Positions 9,580-19,990 of a DNA stretch of 64,000 bases are shown piece after piece. Each line of letters starts with the position of its first letter. Position 1 is the first letter of the stretch. The stretch covers positions 1,276,001 through 1,340,000 of the forward strand of contig LR743504.1 in the NCBI GenBank assembly GCA_902712845.1, in the 5' to 3' direction. The notes under the pieces are model-generated. The model was not told where the DNA came from and did not search any database. It saw nothing but the letters and a program-made list of their open reading frames with translations. The translations under genes were made by a program, and so were the position numbers. Source of the DNA: Methylobacterium bullatum (GTDB lineage: Bacteria; Pseudomonadota; Alphaproteobacteria; Rhizobiales; Beijerinckiaceae).

Positions 9580-10176
9580 ATGATGGCGAACGACATGGAG
9601 CATGACGGGCAGCGCGCCGAGACGGCGACGGAGACCGACGTGAAGCCCGAGGCGCGCGCGGAGGACAACGCCGTCGCCTTGGCGAGCCTGATCACCGAGC
9701 GCGACGAGCTGAAGGATCGCGTCCTGCGCACCTTGGCCGAAATGGAGAACCTGCGCCGGCGCACCGAGCGCGAGGTCGCCGATGCGCGGACCTATGCGGT
9801 GACGAATTTTGCGCGCGACATGCTGAACGCCGCCGACAACATCCGTCGTGCGCTCGAGAGCGTGCCGGCGGAGGCCGCCTCCACCGCCGAGGGTCCGCTC
9901 AAGGCGCTGATCGACGGGATCGAGCTCACCGAGCGCGATCTTGCCAAGACTTTGGAGCGGCACGGGGTGAAGCTCATCGAGCCTCAGGGCCAGCGATTCG
10001 ATCCCAACCGGCATCAGGCGATGTTCGAAGTCCCCAATGCCGAGGTCCCGAACGGGACGGTGGTGCAGGTGATGCAGTCCGGCTACGTCATCGGCGACCG
10101 GGTCCTGCGCCCCGCCCTGGTGGGTGTCGCCAAGGGCGGCCCCAAGGCGGCGGCCAATCCGGCGGATGCCGCCTGA
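9580..10176 (+). CDS. grpE: Nucleotide exchange factor GrpE
   Basis: GrpE exchanges ADP for ATP on DnaK. The protein has a charged N-terminal tail, a long coiled-coil ([22 protein letters not shown]) and the C-terminal beta domain with VVQVMQSGY and [15 protein letters not shown], which are the family signatures. The reading frame stays open further upstream, but the double ATG at 9580/9583 gives the normal 198-residue length and an N-terminus without the basic, atypical extension. hrcA, often upstream of grpE, is not here; glnD is. C-terminal residues after the signature are Ala/Pro-rich and variable. Confidence 0.93.
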   Translation: MMANDMEHDGQRAETATETDVKPEARAEDNAVALASLITERDELKDRVLRTLAEMENLRRRTEREVADARTYAVTNFARDMLNAADNIRRALESVPAEAASTAEGPLKALIDGIELTERDLAKTLERHGVKLIEPQGQRFDPNRHQAMFEVPNAEVPNGTVVQVMQSGYVIGDRVLRPALVGVAKGGPKAAANPADAA

Positions 10177-10239
10177 GGCATCCGCCCGAACGAATGGCCT
10201 CGTCCCGGATGATGTGTCCGCGGCGAGGCCGCGAGGCCG

Positions 10240-11211
10240 TTACTTCACCTCGACGCTGTCGATGACCTCCCGGAACTTCGACAGCATAGCGCTGCGCTGG
10301 TCGGCTCGCACCACGCCCAGCGCGCGGAGGTAGCCGTCCGGCGCGAAGCGGATGGTCTGGGACACCACCACCGGCGTGTTCGAAGGGCCGTCCACCGCGC
10401 GGGCGACGATCTCGTGCCAGTCGACCCCGTTCTGGCGGTAGGTCTGTGAACGCTCGACCGCGAAATCCTTCATCGTCTGGTTCGAATAGAGTGCGGCGCG
10501 GGCGAAGGCATCGCGCTGTTCCGGCTGCGGCGGCTGCTGGACGGCCTGGGCCAGGACCAGGATGGGCTGTTCGAGATTTAGCATCTGGTCCTTCGGGCCT
10601 TGCGTCATCAGGACCGAATTGCCCGCGAGCACCCGGACGGGCCGGAACCCAGCCGATTCGCGGATGCGGAACGGCAGGGCCGCCACCTGCTCGTCCAAGG
10701 TCAGTTCCGGCCGGATCTTCACGCTGGTAAGCATGTTACGCATGGTTTCCGGCGTCTCGGCATCCGGCACGGTCTGGGCGATGATGATGCCCGTGACCGT
10801 GGTGTCGCCGACGAGCAGGAGCCACTTCTTGATGGCCGGGGTGGCCGCGCCCTCCGGGGCCGGCTGCTCCCCCGTGAAGAGTACGGCATCCACGTCGCCC
10901 GCGACCTTGATGGCCTCCCGCGTCGCGACGACGAACCCTTGCGTGCGCAGGTTCTCGTCGGTGAAACTCTTCTCCAGGTCGACGAAGGCCGTCGGCGGCA
11001 ACTCGACGATGGAGAGCGTCGCGCCGCCTTCCAGCCGCTCGAATCCCGAGAACCGCTTGGACAGCGCCATGTCCGAGGCCGGCGTGAAGCCGAAGCGCGA
11101 GCTCGGCGGGAAGATCGCATCGGCAGCCCGAGCCACGGAGATGGCGCCTGACGAGAGCCCGGCGATCAGGGCCAGTGCCACGACCGGACGGACGAGGTTG
11201 CGCAGACGCAT
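10240..11211 (-). CDS. Exported protein of unknown function
   Basis: This 323-residue protein starts with a clear Sec signal peptide (basic MRLRNLVR, hydrophobic core, cleavage after VARA near residue 29). No catalytic motif was recognised. The mature part is rich in beta-strand patterns and has no membrane helix or lipobox, so it is probably periplasmic. It converges with grpE, ending 64 bp from it. Upstream, about 20 bp before the start, lies an 8-bp stem. The function is unknown; the name only states export. Confidence 0.7.
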   Translation of the reverse strand: MRLRNLVRPVVALALIAGLSSGAISVARAADAIFPPSSRFGFTPASDMALSKRFSGFERLEGGATLSIVELPPTAFVDLEKSFTDENLRTQGFVVATREAIKVAGDVDAVLFTGEQPAPEGAATPAIKKWLLLVGDTTVTGIIIAQTVPDAETPETMRNMLTSVKIRPELTLDEQVAALPFRIRESAGFRPVRVLAGNSVLMTQGPKDQMLNLEQPILVLAQAVQQPPQPEQRDAFARAALYSNQTMKDFAVERSQTYRQNGVDWHEIVARAVDGPSNTPVVVSQTIRFAPDGYLRALGVVRADQRSAMLSKFREVIDSVEVK

Positions 11212-11230
11212 CGGATCGGTTCTCCGCGAC

Positions 11231-11251
11231 GGAGCCGCCTCTCGCGGCTCC
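11231..11251 (-). terminator. Stem-loop between gpmA and the exported-protein gene
   Basis: GGAGCCGC (11231-11238) pairs with GCGGCTCC (11244-11251) around a 5-base loop. It lies about 20 bp before the start of the exported-protein gene and 240 bp after gpmA on the minus strand. No U-run follows, so it may be a 5' leader structure rather than a terminator. The rest of the 280-bp gap shows nothing recognisable. Confidence 0.3.
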
Positions 11252-11491
11252 GGGCCATGTGTTCGAACGCGAGACGTCTCCGTTCAAGGCGAAGGGCTCG
11301 CGCGGCCTTCGTGAGGAAGGCTCGCCGACGATGGGTCGGCCCACGCCTTCCCGCTGTCAAGCGTTCCGGTCCTCCCGCGGCGGGGCCGTGGCTCCACGCC
11401 GCTGGCCGCGCATCTCCCGTACGGGGGAGGGCACAGAGACGTTCCGGAACTACGCACCGATGCCCGGCGCAGCCTTCGCCGCGCTTTGCAT

Positions 11492-12130
11492 TCAGGCGTC
11501 GTGATCGATGTCCCGCTCGAGCACGGCCTTGCTCTCCACCGTGGTGTCGGATTTGAGCTGGTAGACGAGGGGGATACCGGTGGCGATTTCGAGGCTGGCG
11601 ATGGTCTTCGTGGTCATGCCGTCGAGCACCATCACGAGCGCACGCAGCGAATTGCCGTGGGCGGCCACCAGGACGCGCTCGCCGGCCATGACGCGCGGCA
11701 GGATGGTCTGGATGTAATAGGGCAGCACGCGCGCCGCGGTGTCCTTCAGGCTTTCCCCGCCGGGGGGCGGAATGTCGTAGGACCGGCGCCACTGGTGGAC
11801 CTGTGCGTCGCCCCAGCGCTCACGGGCATCGTCCTTGTTGAGGCCCGACAGGTCGCCGTAATCGCGCTCGTTGAGCGCCTCGGACCGGACCGTCTCGATG
11901 CCGCCCTGGCCCATCTCCTCCAGGATCAGCGCGCAGGTGTGCTGCGCCCGCTGCAGGTTGGAGGTGAAGGCGACATCGAACGCATAGCCCTGCTGCTTCA
12001 GCCAGCGGCCGGCGGTCCTGGCCTCGGTGATGCCGAGCTCGGTGAGTTGCGGATCGCGCCAGCCGGTGAAAAGCTTCTTGAGGTTCCAATCGCTCTGGCC
12101 GTGGCGAGCGAGGACGAGCAGGCGCTCCAT
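11492..12130 (-). CDS. gpmA: 2,3-bisphosphoglycerate-dependent phosphoglycerate mutase
   Basis: GpmA interconverts 3- and 2-phosphoglycerate in glycolysis and gluconeogenesis. The N-terminal phosphohistidine motif is [10 protein letters not shown] (residues 7-16), followed by [14 protein letters not shown]. The second catalytic histidine is in [14 protein letters not shown] near residue 155. The acid residue is in the [15 protein letters not shown] region. At 212 residues it is slightly shorter than the 230-250 of many GpmA proteins, which is normal for alphaproteobacteria. It is followed on the same strand, after a 105-bp gap upstream, by dapB, so the two may share a transcript. Confidence 0.93.
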   Translation of the reverse strand: MERLLVLARHGQSDWNLKKLFTGWRDPQLTELGITEARTAGRWLKQQGYAFDVAFTSNLQRAQHTCALILEEMGQGGIETVRSEALNERDYGDLSGLNKDDARERWGDAQVHQWRRSYDIPPPGGESLKDTAARVLPYYIQTILPRVMAGERVLVAAHGNSLRALVMVLDGMTTKTIASLEIATGIPLVYQLKSDTTVESKAVLERDIDHDA

Positions 12131-12235
12131 CAGACGTCCATCCTATTTCTCGGTGAATGGTGCGACGCAACAGAATCTGCGCCTGCGGGGCTGGTGTACC
12201 GGCCGACCTGAACAGTCAATGACCGGGCGCTCGTA

Positions 12236-13033
12236 TCAGAGGCCGAGGACGTCGGCCATGCCATAGAGACCCGGAGGTTTGGCATGGGCCCACAACGCCG
12301 CCCGCACGGCGCCACGGGCGAAGATCGCGCGGTCCTCGGCATGGTGGCTGATGGTGATGCGCTCGCCCGGCCCGGCGAAGGTCACGCTGTGGTCGCCCAC
12401 CACCGTGCCGCCGCGCAGGGTGGCAAAGCCGATATCGCCGGGACGCCGCGCGCTGGTATGGCCGTCACGGGTGGAGACGCGGGTCTCGGCGAGGCTGACG
12501 CCGCGCCCCTCCGCGGCCGCCTCCCCGAGGAGGAGCGCCGTGCCGGAGGGCGCGTCCACCTTCATGCGGTGATGCATTTCGACGATCTCGATGTCGAAAT
12601 CCTCGTCGAGCGCGGCGGCGACCTTGCGCACCAGCCCGGCGAGCAGGTTCACGCCCAGGGACATGTTGCCCGAGCGCACGATGCGGGCATGGTGCGCCGC
12701 CGCAATGAGCTTGGTGATGTCCGCCTCCGCGAGGCCGGTGGTGCCGACCACGTGGACGATGCGGGCCTGGGCGGCGAGTTCGGCGAAGAACGTCGTAGCC
12801 GCCGGGGCGGTGAAGTCGAGGACGCCGTCGGTGGCGGCGAAGACGGTGAGCGGATCGTCGGTGACGGTGACACCGAGAGGCGGCAGGCCGGCCAGCGCCC
12901 CCGCATCCTGGCCGAGGGACGGCGAGCCTTCACGCTCGACAGCGCCGCTCAGGGTGCATCCCTCGGCCTCCGCCACCGCCCGGATCAGCATCCGCCCCAT
13001 GCGCCCCTCGGCGCCGACCACTGCGAGCCGCAT
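12236..13033 (-). CDS. dapB: 4-hydroxy-tetrahydrodipicolinate reductase
   Basis: DapB performs the NAD(P)H-dependent reduction in lysine and diaminopimelate synthesis. The Rossmann motif is [10 protein letters not shown] (residues 4-13), the NAD-binding GTTGL loop lies near residue 98, and the catalytic histidine and lysine are in [15 protein letters not shown] near residue 150. Length (265 residues) is typical. It lies upstream of gpmA on the same strand, and a 84-bp gap separates it from the marC-like gene. Confidence 0.95.
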   Translation of the reverse strand: MRLAVVGAEGRMGRMLIRAVAEAEGCTLSGAVEREGSPSLGQDAGALAGLPPLGVTVTDDPLTVFAATDGVLDFTAPAATTFFAELAAQARIVHVVGTTGLAEADITKLIAAAHHARIVRSGNMSLGVNLLAGLVRKVAAALDEDFDIEIVEMHHRMKVDAPSGTALLLGEAAAEGRGVSLAETRVSTRDGHTSARRPGDIGFATLRGGTVVGDHSVTFAGPGERITISHHAEDRAIFARGAVRAALWAHAKPPGLYGMADVLGL

Positions 13034-13117
13034 CCTGTCGCCCTTCCTCGAAACGTCGCGCCTGCGGTACAGCCTCGGCCCGCCGATGCCAAGGCGAGGG
13101 GGAGGAGGGGTGAAAGC

Positions 13118-13804
13118 TCAGTGTCTCGTGGCGAGGATCGGTCCGAGCACGTCGCCGACGCCGTTCACGGTGATCTGAGTGCCGATGCACAGTAGCAGGA
13201 AGGCGAAGAGCCGGCCGAGGACCCGCGCTCCCACCGGACCGATGGCCGTCACCACCCGGTCGGCCGAGCCGTAGGTGAATCTCACCAGGATCGCGATGGC
13301 CAGCGCCGCCAGCGACATGCCGAGGTAGAAGCCGATGCGGTCGGGGCCGGGAGCCGGCCGGTTCGACCCCAGGGCGATCGCCACCGCGATGGTGCCGGGG
13401 CCGGTGGTGAAGGGCAGGGTCAGGGGGAAGAACGCCACGTCGGCGACGCTATCGCTCGTGTCATGGGTCGCCTCGGCATGTTTGCGGGCCTCGCGGACCT
13501 CGGGTGCGCTGAGCAGCGTCCAGGCGGAGGCCGCGACCACGAGGCCGCCGGCGATCCGCAGCGCACCCAGGGACACCCCGAAGAAGTTCAGGATCGGCGC
13601 CCCCGCCCACAAGGCCGCGAGCATGATCAGCGCGGAGTAGAAGCCGATGCGCTTGGCGATCTCCACCCGCTCCGGATGCGAGTTCTGTGCGGTGATCTGC
13701 GAGAAGATCAGCGCCGAGCCCACCGGATTGACGATCGAGAACAGGCTGGAGAAGGCGAAGACGAAGCTGTGGAGCGCCGCCTCCGGGTCGATGAGGCTGA
13801 ACAT
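13118..13804 (-). CDS. MarC family integral membrane protein
   Basis: This 228-residue protein has about six membrane helices and MarC/UPF0056 features: the N-terminal FSIVNPVGSALIF, and FFPLTLPFTTGPGTIAVAIALG in the middle of the protein. MarC was once linked to multiple antibiotic resistance, but this was not confirmed, and the substrate is unknown. It ends 84 bp before dapB. A 21-bp gap separates its start from the stop of the methyltransferase gene, so it may be cotranscribed with it. Confidence 0.87.
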   Translation of the reverse strand: MFSLIDPEAALHSFVFAFSSLFSIVNPVGSALIFSQITAQNSHPERVEIAKRIGFYSALIMLAALWAGAPILNFFGVSLGALRIAGGLVVAASAWTLLSAPEVREARKHAEATHDTSDSVADVAFFPLTLPFTTGPGTIAVAIALGSNRPAPGPDRIGFYLGMSLAALAIAILVRFTYGSADRVVTAIGPVGARVLGRLFAFLLLCIGTQITVNGVGDVLGPILATRH

Positions 13805-13825
13805 GGAAGCGGATGCCTTCTGGGT

Positions 13826-14560
13826 TCAACCCGGAGAGGGGGTGGGAACGAGGACCCTCGCCGGAGCGAAGCGGGCGGCCCGTTGCACCTGACGGACCGC
13901 CACCGGACGGTAGAGCTGCTTGGTGGCGTCGATCACGTGGAGGCCCGCGAAGGGAAGGGAGAGGCCGGTGCCGACCTTCTCCCAGGCGCCGGCCGTCCTC
14001 AGCCAGAGCCGGCTGTTCACCGGAGGCATGTAGAGGGCCTCGGCCCAGCCTTCCGGCGAGAACTGGGTGGTCCGCATCAGCCGGCCGAGCTGCGAGCGGC
14101 TGTAGGGCTGGCCGTGGCCGAATGGAGTCGCGTCACGACGGGCCCAGACGCCGCGCCGATTCGGCACGACGAGGATCATCCGCCCGCCGGGCGTCAGCAC
14201 CCGCCAGACGTCCTGGAGCAACTCGGTGGGGCTCTCCACCGATTCGAGGGCGTGGACTAGGATCACCCTGTCCACCGCCGCTTCCGGCAGGGGCATCATG
14301 GTCGGGTCAGCCAGCGCCGAGCAGGAGCGTCCGCCGCCGGGCCAGTTCACGACGCCCTGGGTCGCCGGCATGAAGGCGAGGGTGCGCTCGGCGATCACGT
14401 GGACCGGCCCGAGATAGGGCGTCGCATAGCCGAGGCCGAGGACCCTCAAGCCGGAGACGGAGCCGAGGAAGCCGTGGATTGCCCGCCCGACGATGCGATG
14501 GGTCACGCCGCCCAGGGGGCTGGCATAGAAGGCGCGCAGATCGGTCACGTCGAGGCGCAT
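13826..14560 (-). CDS. Class I SAM-dependent methyltransferase
   Basis: This 244-residue protein carries a type-11 methyltransferase core. Motif I is VLGLGYATPY (near residue 40), an acidic strand end follows, then VDRVILVHALESVE and the motif with VLTPGGRMILVVPNRRG near residue 130. The substrate is unknown. It is divergent from gloB across a 185-bp intergenic region, an arrangement common in alphaproteobacteria. No membrane segment or metal site is visible. Confidence 0.85.
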   Translation of the reverse strand: MRLDVTDLRAFYASPLGGVTHRIVGRAIHGFLGSVSGLRVLGLGYATPYLGPVHVIAERTLAFMPATQGVVNWPGGGRSCSALADPTMMPLPEAAVDRVILVHALESVESPTELLQDVWRVLTPGGRMILVVPNRRGVWARRDATPFGHGQPYSRSQLGRLMRTTQFSPEGWAEALYMPPVNSRLWLRTAGAWEKVGTGLSLPFAGLHVIDATKQLYRPVAVRQVQRAARFAPARVLVPTPSPG

Positions 14561-14745
14561 GGGGCGGCTTGCTCCGGCGCGGCCGGACGTTGTCGAGGTT
14601 GCAGGGTTCTTTGACGCAGGGTCGGAATCGGATCAATGGGGACGAGACCGCTCGCCCACAAGCCGGCACGCCGCGGAGGGCGGAACTCCTCGCCGCCGCG
14701 TCCGGTTCTGCCTCGAGCGACCCGTGCCATAGACAGGAACGCCTC

Positions 14746-15525
14746 GTGACCGTCTCCCGCCCCGAGATCCGCACCTTCCTCTGCCGCAGCGACAATATCG
14801 GCGTTCTGATCCGCGACCCCGCGACGGGCGCCTGCGCCGCCATCGACGTGCCCGAGGCGGCTCCCGTGCTGAAAGCCCTCGACGAGGCGGGCTGGACGCT
14901 CACGGACATCCTCGTGACCCACCGGCATCTGGACCATGTCGAGGGGATCCCGGAGGTGAAGCGGCGCACGGGCGCGAGGGTGACCGCCCCGCGCAAGGCC
15001 GGCCCGGACGTGCCGGAGGTGGACGTCTCCGTCGCCGAGGGGGATCTCGTCCGGGTGGGCGACCTCGAGGCCGAGGTCTGGGAGACGCCGGGCCATTGCC
15101 TCGACCACGTCACCTACTGGTTCGCGGAGGCGGGGGTCGTCTGCGCCGGCGATACCCTGTTCACCCTGGGCTGCGGACGGGTGGTGGAGGGCCGGCCCGA
15201 ATCGCTGTGGCGGTCGCTGCAGCGGTTTCTTCCCCTGCCCGACGACACCCAGGTCTTCAGCGGCCACGATTACGTACTCGCCAACGCCCGTTTCGCCCTG
15301 GCCGCCGATCCCCACAACCAGCCATTGAGGGATCGCTTGGCTCAGGCGGAGGAGGCCAGAGCCGCGGGCCGTTTCTTGATCCCGACGACCATGAAACACG
15401 AGCGCGCGACCAATCCATTCCTCCGTTCCACGGAGCCCGCTTTGGCTAAAGCAGTGAATCTCGCTCCTAATTCACCATCGGAGGTAGTGTTCACTGCATT
15501 AAGGGCCTGGAAGAACAGCTTCTGA
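14746..15525 (+). CDS. gloB: Hydroxyacylglutathione hydrolase (glyoxalase II)
   Basis: GloB hydrolyses S-lactoylglutathione in methylglyoxal detoxification, returning glutathione. The metallo-beta-lactamase motif is VTHRHLDHVEG near residue 58, further metal ligands are in TPGHCLDHV and GDTLF, and the C-terminal GHDY and KHERATNPFLR motifs bind glutathione. The frame is open for 90 more codons upstream, but GTG 14746, with AGGA about eight bases before it, gives a 259-residue protein with the family N-terminus. It is divergent from a methyltransferase gene. Confidence 0.93.
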   Translation: MTVSRPEIRTFLCRSDNIGVLIRDPATGACAAIDVPEAAPVLKALDEAGWTLTDILVTHRHLDHVEGIPEVKRRTGARVTAPRKAGPDVPEVDVSVAEGDLVRVGDLEAEVWETPGHCLDHVTYWFAEAGVVCAGDTLFTLGCGRVVEGRPESLWRSLQRFLPLPDDTQVFSGHDYVLANARFALAADPHNQPLRDRLAQAEEARAAGRFLIPTTMKHERATNPFLRSTEPALAKAVNLAPNSPSEVVFTALRAWKNSF

Positions 15526-15544
15526 CCGGCTATGGCCCTCTGGC

Positions 15545-15565
15545 TGTCTCGGACTCAGCGAGACA
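15545..15565 (+). terminator. Weak stem-loop after gloB
   Basis: TGTCTCG (15545-15551) pairs with CGAGACA (15559-15565) around a 7-base loop, 20 bp after the gloB stop. No T-run follows, so it is a weak candidate for a transcription end before the TetR-type gene. Confidence 0.3.
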
Positions 15566-15628
15566 AGCGGGGACGACGCCGACTCCGGATACGGCCCGCC
15601 CTCCTTATCAGCGCCGGCTGGAGTATCG

Positions 15629-16345
15629 ATGGAGACGGCAGGTACGTCCTTTGTGGTCGGCTATGATTCGGCCGGCAGCGATGATGCTTCACCCATGATG
15701 GGTCTTCGTCCGCCCGACAGGTCCAAGGCTCGAATCGGCCGGACCAGCCCCGCACCGCTCTCGGTGGATGCGCGCCTCCTCGCGATTGCGACGGAACATC
15801 TGGCGCGCCTCGGGCACAAACGGGTGACGGTCGTGGCTGTGGCCGCCGAAGCGGGCATGACCCATGCCAACGTCTACCGATATTTTCCTTCCAAGGACGC
15901 CCTGCTCGACGCCGTCGCAGGGCGCTGGCTCCGGGATGTGGAGGCGGAACTCGCCCGCATCGCCGATGCGCCCGATCCAGCCGACGACAAGATCGAACGC
16001 CTGCTGATGGCCCTGGCGAGCGCCCAGCGCGAGGTGCTGGCGCGGGAGCCTCACCTGTTCGCGGTCCATCTCGACGCGACCGTTGCGGCACGGCCCATCG
16101 CCCGGCGTCATCGGGTGCGCCTGCGCAGCCTTGTCGAACGGGTTGTGGAGGAGGGAATCGCGGCGGGCGCCTTTGTCGCCAGGGACCGCGAACGGGCGAT
16201 CGCCTACATCTTCGATGCGAGCTACCGATTCACCCATCCGCTGGCGATGCAGCACGATTCTGATCTGCCCGTCGACCTGATCCAGGCCCGCTTCGGTGCC
16301 GTGATCCAGGCCATCCAGAAAGTGCTGCGGATGGGCGCACTTTAG
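15629..16345 (+). CDS. TetR family transcriptional regulator
   Basis: This 238-residue protein has a TetR-type N-terminal DNA-binding domain after an unusually long 45-residue leader. The helix-turn-helix reads VAAEAGMTHANVYRYFPSK, ending in the family's YxYFxSKxxL pattern. The C-terminal ligand domain is divergent, so the ligand is unknown. In-frame Met codons at 23-24 could be the real start and would remove most of the odd leader. No divergent target gene lies next to it; gloB is upstream on the same strand and mdh is 290 bp downstream. Confidence 0.85.
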   Translation: METAGTSFVVGYDSAGSDDASPMMGLRPPDRSKARIGRTSPAPLSVDARLLAIATEHLARLGHKRVTVVAVAAEAGMTHANVYRYFPSKDALLDAVAGRWLRDVEAELARIADAPDPADDKIERLLMALASAQREVLAREPHLFAVHLDATVAARPIARRHRVRLRSLVERVVEEGIAAGAFVARDRERAIAYIFDASYRFTHPLAMQHDSDLPVDLIQARFGAVIQAIQKVLRMGAL

Positions 16346-16416
16346 GCAAAGTGACAATTATCACAGCCTGTCACCGAAGCTTTGCCGTCGAACCGGCGAA
16401 AGCTTCGGCCGCCTAA

Positions 16417-17598
<1,182 letters not shown>

Positions 17599-17620
17599 AA
17601 TCTCACAAGAAGCGTCGCGC

Positions 17621-17692
17621 GCCGGCGGGTTTCCCGCCGGCATGAACGAGGCCGGTGTGTCGTGTCTTCCAATCCCGCGCGCTGCCGCGGGA
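17621..17692 (+). promoter_or_regulatory. Two stem-loops between mdh and sucC
   Basis: GCCGGCGGG (17621-17629) pairs perfectly with CCCGCCGGC (17633-17641) around TTT. A second stem, TCCCGCG (17673-17679) with CGCGGGA (17686-17692), ends 20 bp before the sucC start. Neither is followed by a T-run. They could attenuate, protect the transcript ends, or separate mdh expression from sucCD. The role is inferred from position. Confidence 0.4.
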
Positions 17693-17712
17693 CGAGGCGA
17701 GGAAATGTCCTA

Positions 17713-18909
17713 ATGAACATCCATGAGTATCAGGCGAAGGCGGTGCTGAAGGAGTTCGGCCTGCCCGTCTCCCGGGGCGTGCCGATCTTCAAGCCGGAAG
17801 AGGCCGAGGCAGCCGCCAGGGAACTGGGCGGCCCGGTCTGGGTGGTGAAGTCGCAGATCCATGCCGGTGGACGCGGCAAGGGCACGTTCAAGGGCGCGCC
17901 CGCCGGCGCCAAGGGCGGCGTGCGCGTCACCAAGTCCATCGACGAGGTCAAGCAGTTCGCCGGGGAAATGCTGGGCCAGACGTTGGTCACTATCCAGACC
18001 GGCGAGGCCGGCAAGCAGGTCAACCGCCTCTATATCGAGGAAGGCGCGCAGATCGCCGCCGAGTTCTACCTGTCGATGCTCGTCGACCGCGAGACCGGGC
18101 GGGTCGCCTTCGTCGTCTCCACGGAAGGCGGCATGGATATCGAGACCGTGGCGCACGACACGCCCGAGAAGATCATCACCTTCTCGGTCGATCCCGCCAC
18201 CGGAATCATGCCGCATCACGGCCGGGCCGTCGCCAAGGCGCTTGGCCTCACCGGTGCGCAGGCCAAGGAAGCCGGCGAACTCACCACCAAGCTCTACGCG
18301 GCGTTCACCGCCAAGGACATGAGCATGCTGGAGATCAACCCGCTGGTGCTCACCGGCGACGGCCATCTCAAATGCCTCGACGCCAAGATCTCGTTCGATT
18401 CGAACGCGCTGTACCGTCATCCGGACATCGTGGCGCTCCGCGACGAGACCGAGGAGGACGCCAAGGAGATCGAGGCGTCGAAATACGACCTCGCCTATAT
18501 CGCGCTGGATGGCACCATCGGCTGCATGGTCAATGGCGCCGGCCTCGCCATGGCGACGCTGGACATCATCAAGCTCTACGGTGAAGAGCCGGCGAACTTC
18601 CTCGATGTCGGCGGCGGCGCGAGCGAGGAGAAAGTGACGGCGGCGTTCAAGATCATCACCGCAGATCCGCAGGTAAAGGGCATCCTCGTCAACATCTTCG
18701 GCGGGATCATGAAGTGTGACGTGATCGCCAACGGCGTGATCGCCGCGGTGAAGACGGTGGGCCTTGAAGTACCCCTAGTGGTGCGACTGGAGGGCACCAA
18801 CGTCGAGAAGGGCAAGGAGATCATCCGGAATTCCGGCCTCAACGTGATCCCCGCCGACGACCTCGACGATGCCGCGCAGAAGATCGTCGCCGCCGTGAAG
18901 AAGGGCTGA
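17713..18909 (+). CDS. sucC: Succinyl-CoA synthetase (ADP-forming), beta subunit
   Basis: The beta subunit of succinyl-CoA ligase holds the ATP-grasp and the CoA-binding contact. The start at ATG 17713 gives the conserved [10 protein letters not shown]-terminus and a 398-residue protein; the longer frame from 17662 adds only a basic, atypical leader. The ATP-grasp motifs [14 protein letters not shown] (near residue 43) and [10 protein letters not shown] (near residue 205) and the C-terminal [16 protein letters not shown] are intact. It runs into sucD with a 9-bp gap. Confidence 0.97.
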   Translation: MNIHEYQAKAVLKEFGLPVSRGVPIFKPEEAEAAARELGGPVWVVKSQIHAGGRGKGTFKGAPAGAKGGVRVTKSIDEVKQFAGEMLGQTLVTIQTGEAGKQVNRLYIEEGAQIAAEFYLSMLVDRETGRVAFVVSTEGGMDIETVAHDTPEKIITFSVDPATGIMPHHGRAVAKALGLTGAQAKEAGELTTKLYAAFTAKDMSMLEINPLVLTGDGHLKCLDAKISFDSNALYRHPDIVALRDETEEDAKEIEASKYDLAYIALDGTIGCMVNGAGLAMATLDIIKLYGEEPANFLDVGGGASEEKVTAAFKIITADPQVKGILVNIFGGIMKCDVIANGVIAAVKTVGLEVPLVVRLEGTNVEKGKEIIRNSGLNVIPADDLDDAAQKIVAAVKKG

Positions 18910-18918
18910 GAGTACCCC

Positions 18919-19803
18919 ATGTCCATCCTGATCGACGCGAATACCAAGGTCATCTGCCAGGGCTTCACCGGCAAGAACGGGACCTTCCATTCCGAGCAGG
19001 CCATCGCCTACGGCACGAAGATGGTCGGCGGCACATCACCGGGTAAGGGCGGCGCGAGCCATCTCGGCCTGCCGGTCTTCGACACCGTGGCCGAAGCCCG
19101 AGAGGCGACCGGCGCGACCGCATCGGTCGTCTACGTGCCGCCGCCCGGTGCTGCCGATGCCATCTGCGAGGCGATCCAGGCGGAAATCCCGCTCATCGTC
19201 TGCATCACGGAGGGGATTCCGGTCCTCGACATGGTGCGGGTGAAGCGGTCGCTGGAGGGCTCGAAGTCGCGCCTCATCGGGCCGAACTGCCCCGGCGTCG
19301 TCACCGCCGGCGAGTGCAAGATCGGCATCATGCCGGCCAACATTTTCAAGCGCGGCTCGGTGGGCATCGTCTCGCGCTCCGGCACGCTGACCTACGAGGC
19401 CGTGTTCCAGACCACGAATGCCGGTCTCGGCCAGACCACGGCGGTGGGCATCGGCGGCGATCCGGTGAAGGGCACCGAGTTCATCTCGATGCTCGAACTG
19501 TTCCTGGCCGATGACAAGACCGAATCGATCGTCATGATCGGCGAGATCGGCGGTTCCGCCGAGGAAGAGGCGGCGCAGTTCATCGCCGACGAAGCCCGGC
19601 GCGGCCGCAAGAAACCCATGGTCGGCTTCATCGCCGGCCGCACGGCCCCGCCGGGCCGCCGCATGGGCCATGCGGGCGCCATCATCTCCGGTGGCAAGGG
19701 CGGCGCCGAGGACAAGATCGCGGCGATGGAAGCCGCCGGCATCCGGGTTTCGCCCTCGCCGGCGCGCCTCGGCAGCACCCTCGTCGACGTCCTCAAGGGT
19801 TGA
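18919..19803 (+). CDS. sucD: Succinyl-CoA synthetase, alpha subunit
   Basis: The alpha subunit binds CoA and carries the phosphorylated histidine. CoA-binding [13 protein letters not shown] (near residue 15), the GPNCPGVV loop near residue 122 and the active-site histidine in [14 protein letters not shown] near residue 252 are all present in the 294 residues. It starts 9 bp after sucC, so the two subunits are expected to be made in equal amounts. sucA follows after 187 bp with a stem-loop in the gap. Confidence 0.97.
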   Translation: MSILIDANTKVICQGFTGKNGTFHSEQAIAYGTKMVGGTSPGKGGASHLGLPVFDTVAEAREATGATASVVYVPPPGAADAICEAIQAEIPLIVCITEGIPVLDMVRVKRSLEGSKSRLIGPNCPGVVTAGECKIGIMPANIFKRGSVGIVSRSGTLTYEAVFQTTNAGLGQTTAVGIGGDPVKGTEFISMLELFLADDKTESIVMIGEIGGSAEEEAAQFIADEARRGRKKPMVGFIAGRTAPPGRRMGHAGAIISGGKGGAEDKIAAMEAAGIRVSPSPARLGSTLVDVLKG

Positions 19804-19866
19804 GGCCGACGAGAATCTGTCACCTGTGTTGCGGTGCAAAATGGTCCCGCAGCATCTATCTAGAAA

Positions 19867-19892
19867 TCGACGCGGCCTGATCGCCGCGTCGA
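19867..19892 (+). terminator. Stem-loop between sucD and sucA
   Basis: TCGACGCGGC (19867-19876) pairs perfectly with GCCGCGTCGA (19883-19892) around a 6-base loop, about 65 bp after the sucD stop. There is no T-run. It may be a partial terminator or processing site that separates sucCD from the 2-oxoglutarate dehydrogenase genes. Confidence 0.45.
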
Positions 19893-19990
19893 CTCGGACA
19901 TCCCCATCGAAGCGCCCATCGGTGCGACGGGGGGAGCAGGGGCGGGCCGCAGGGGCGGCTTCCCCGCCAAAAGCGGTAGGATGATCGACG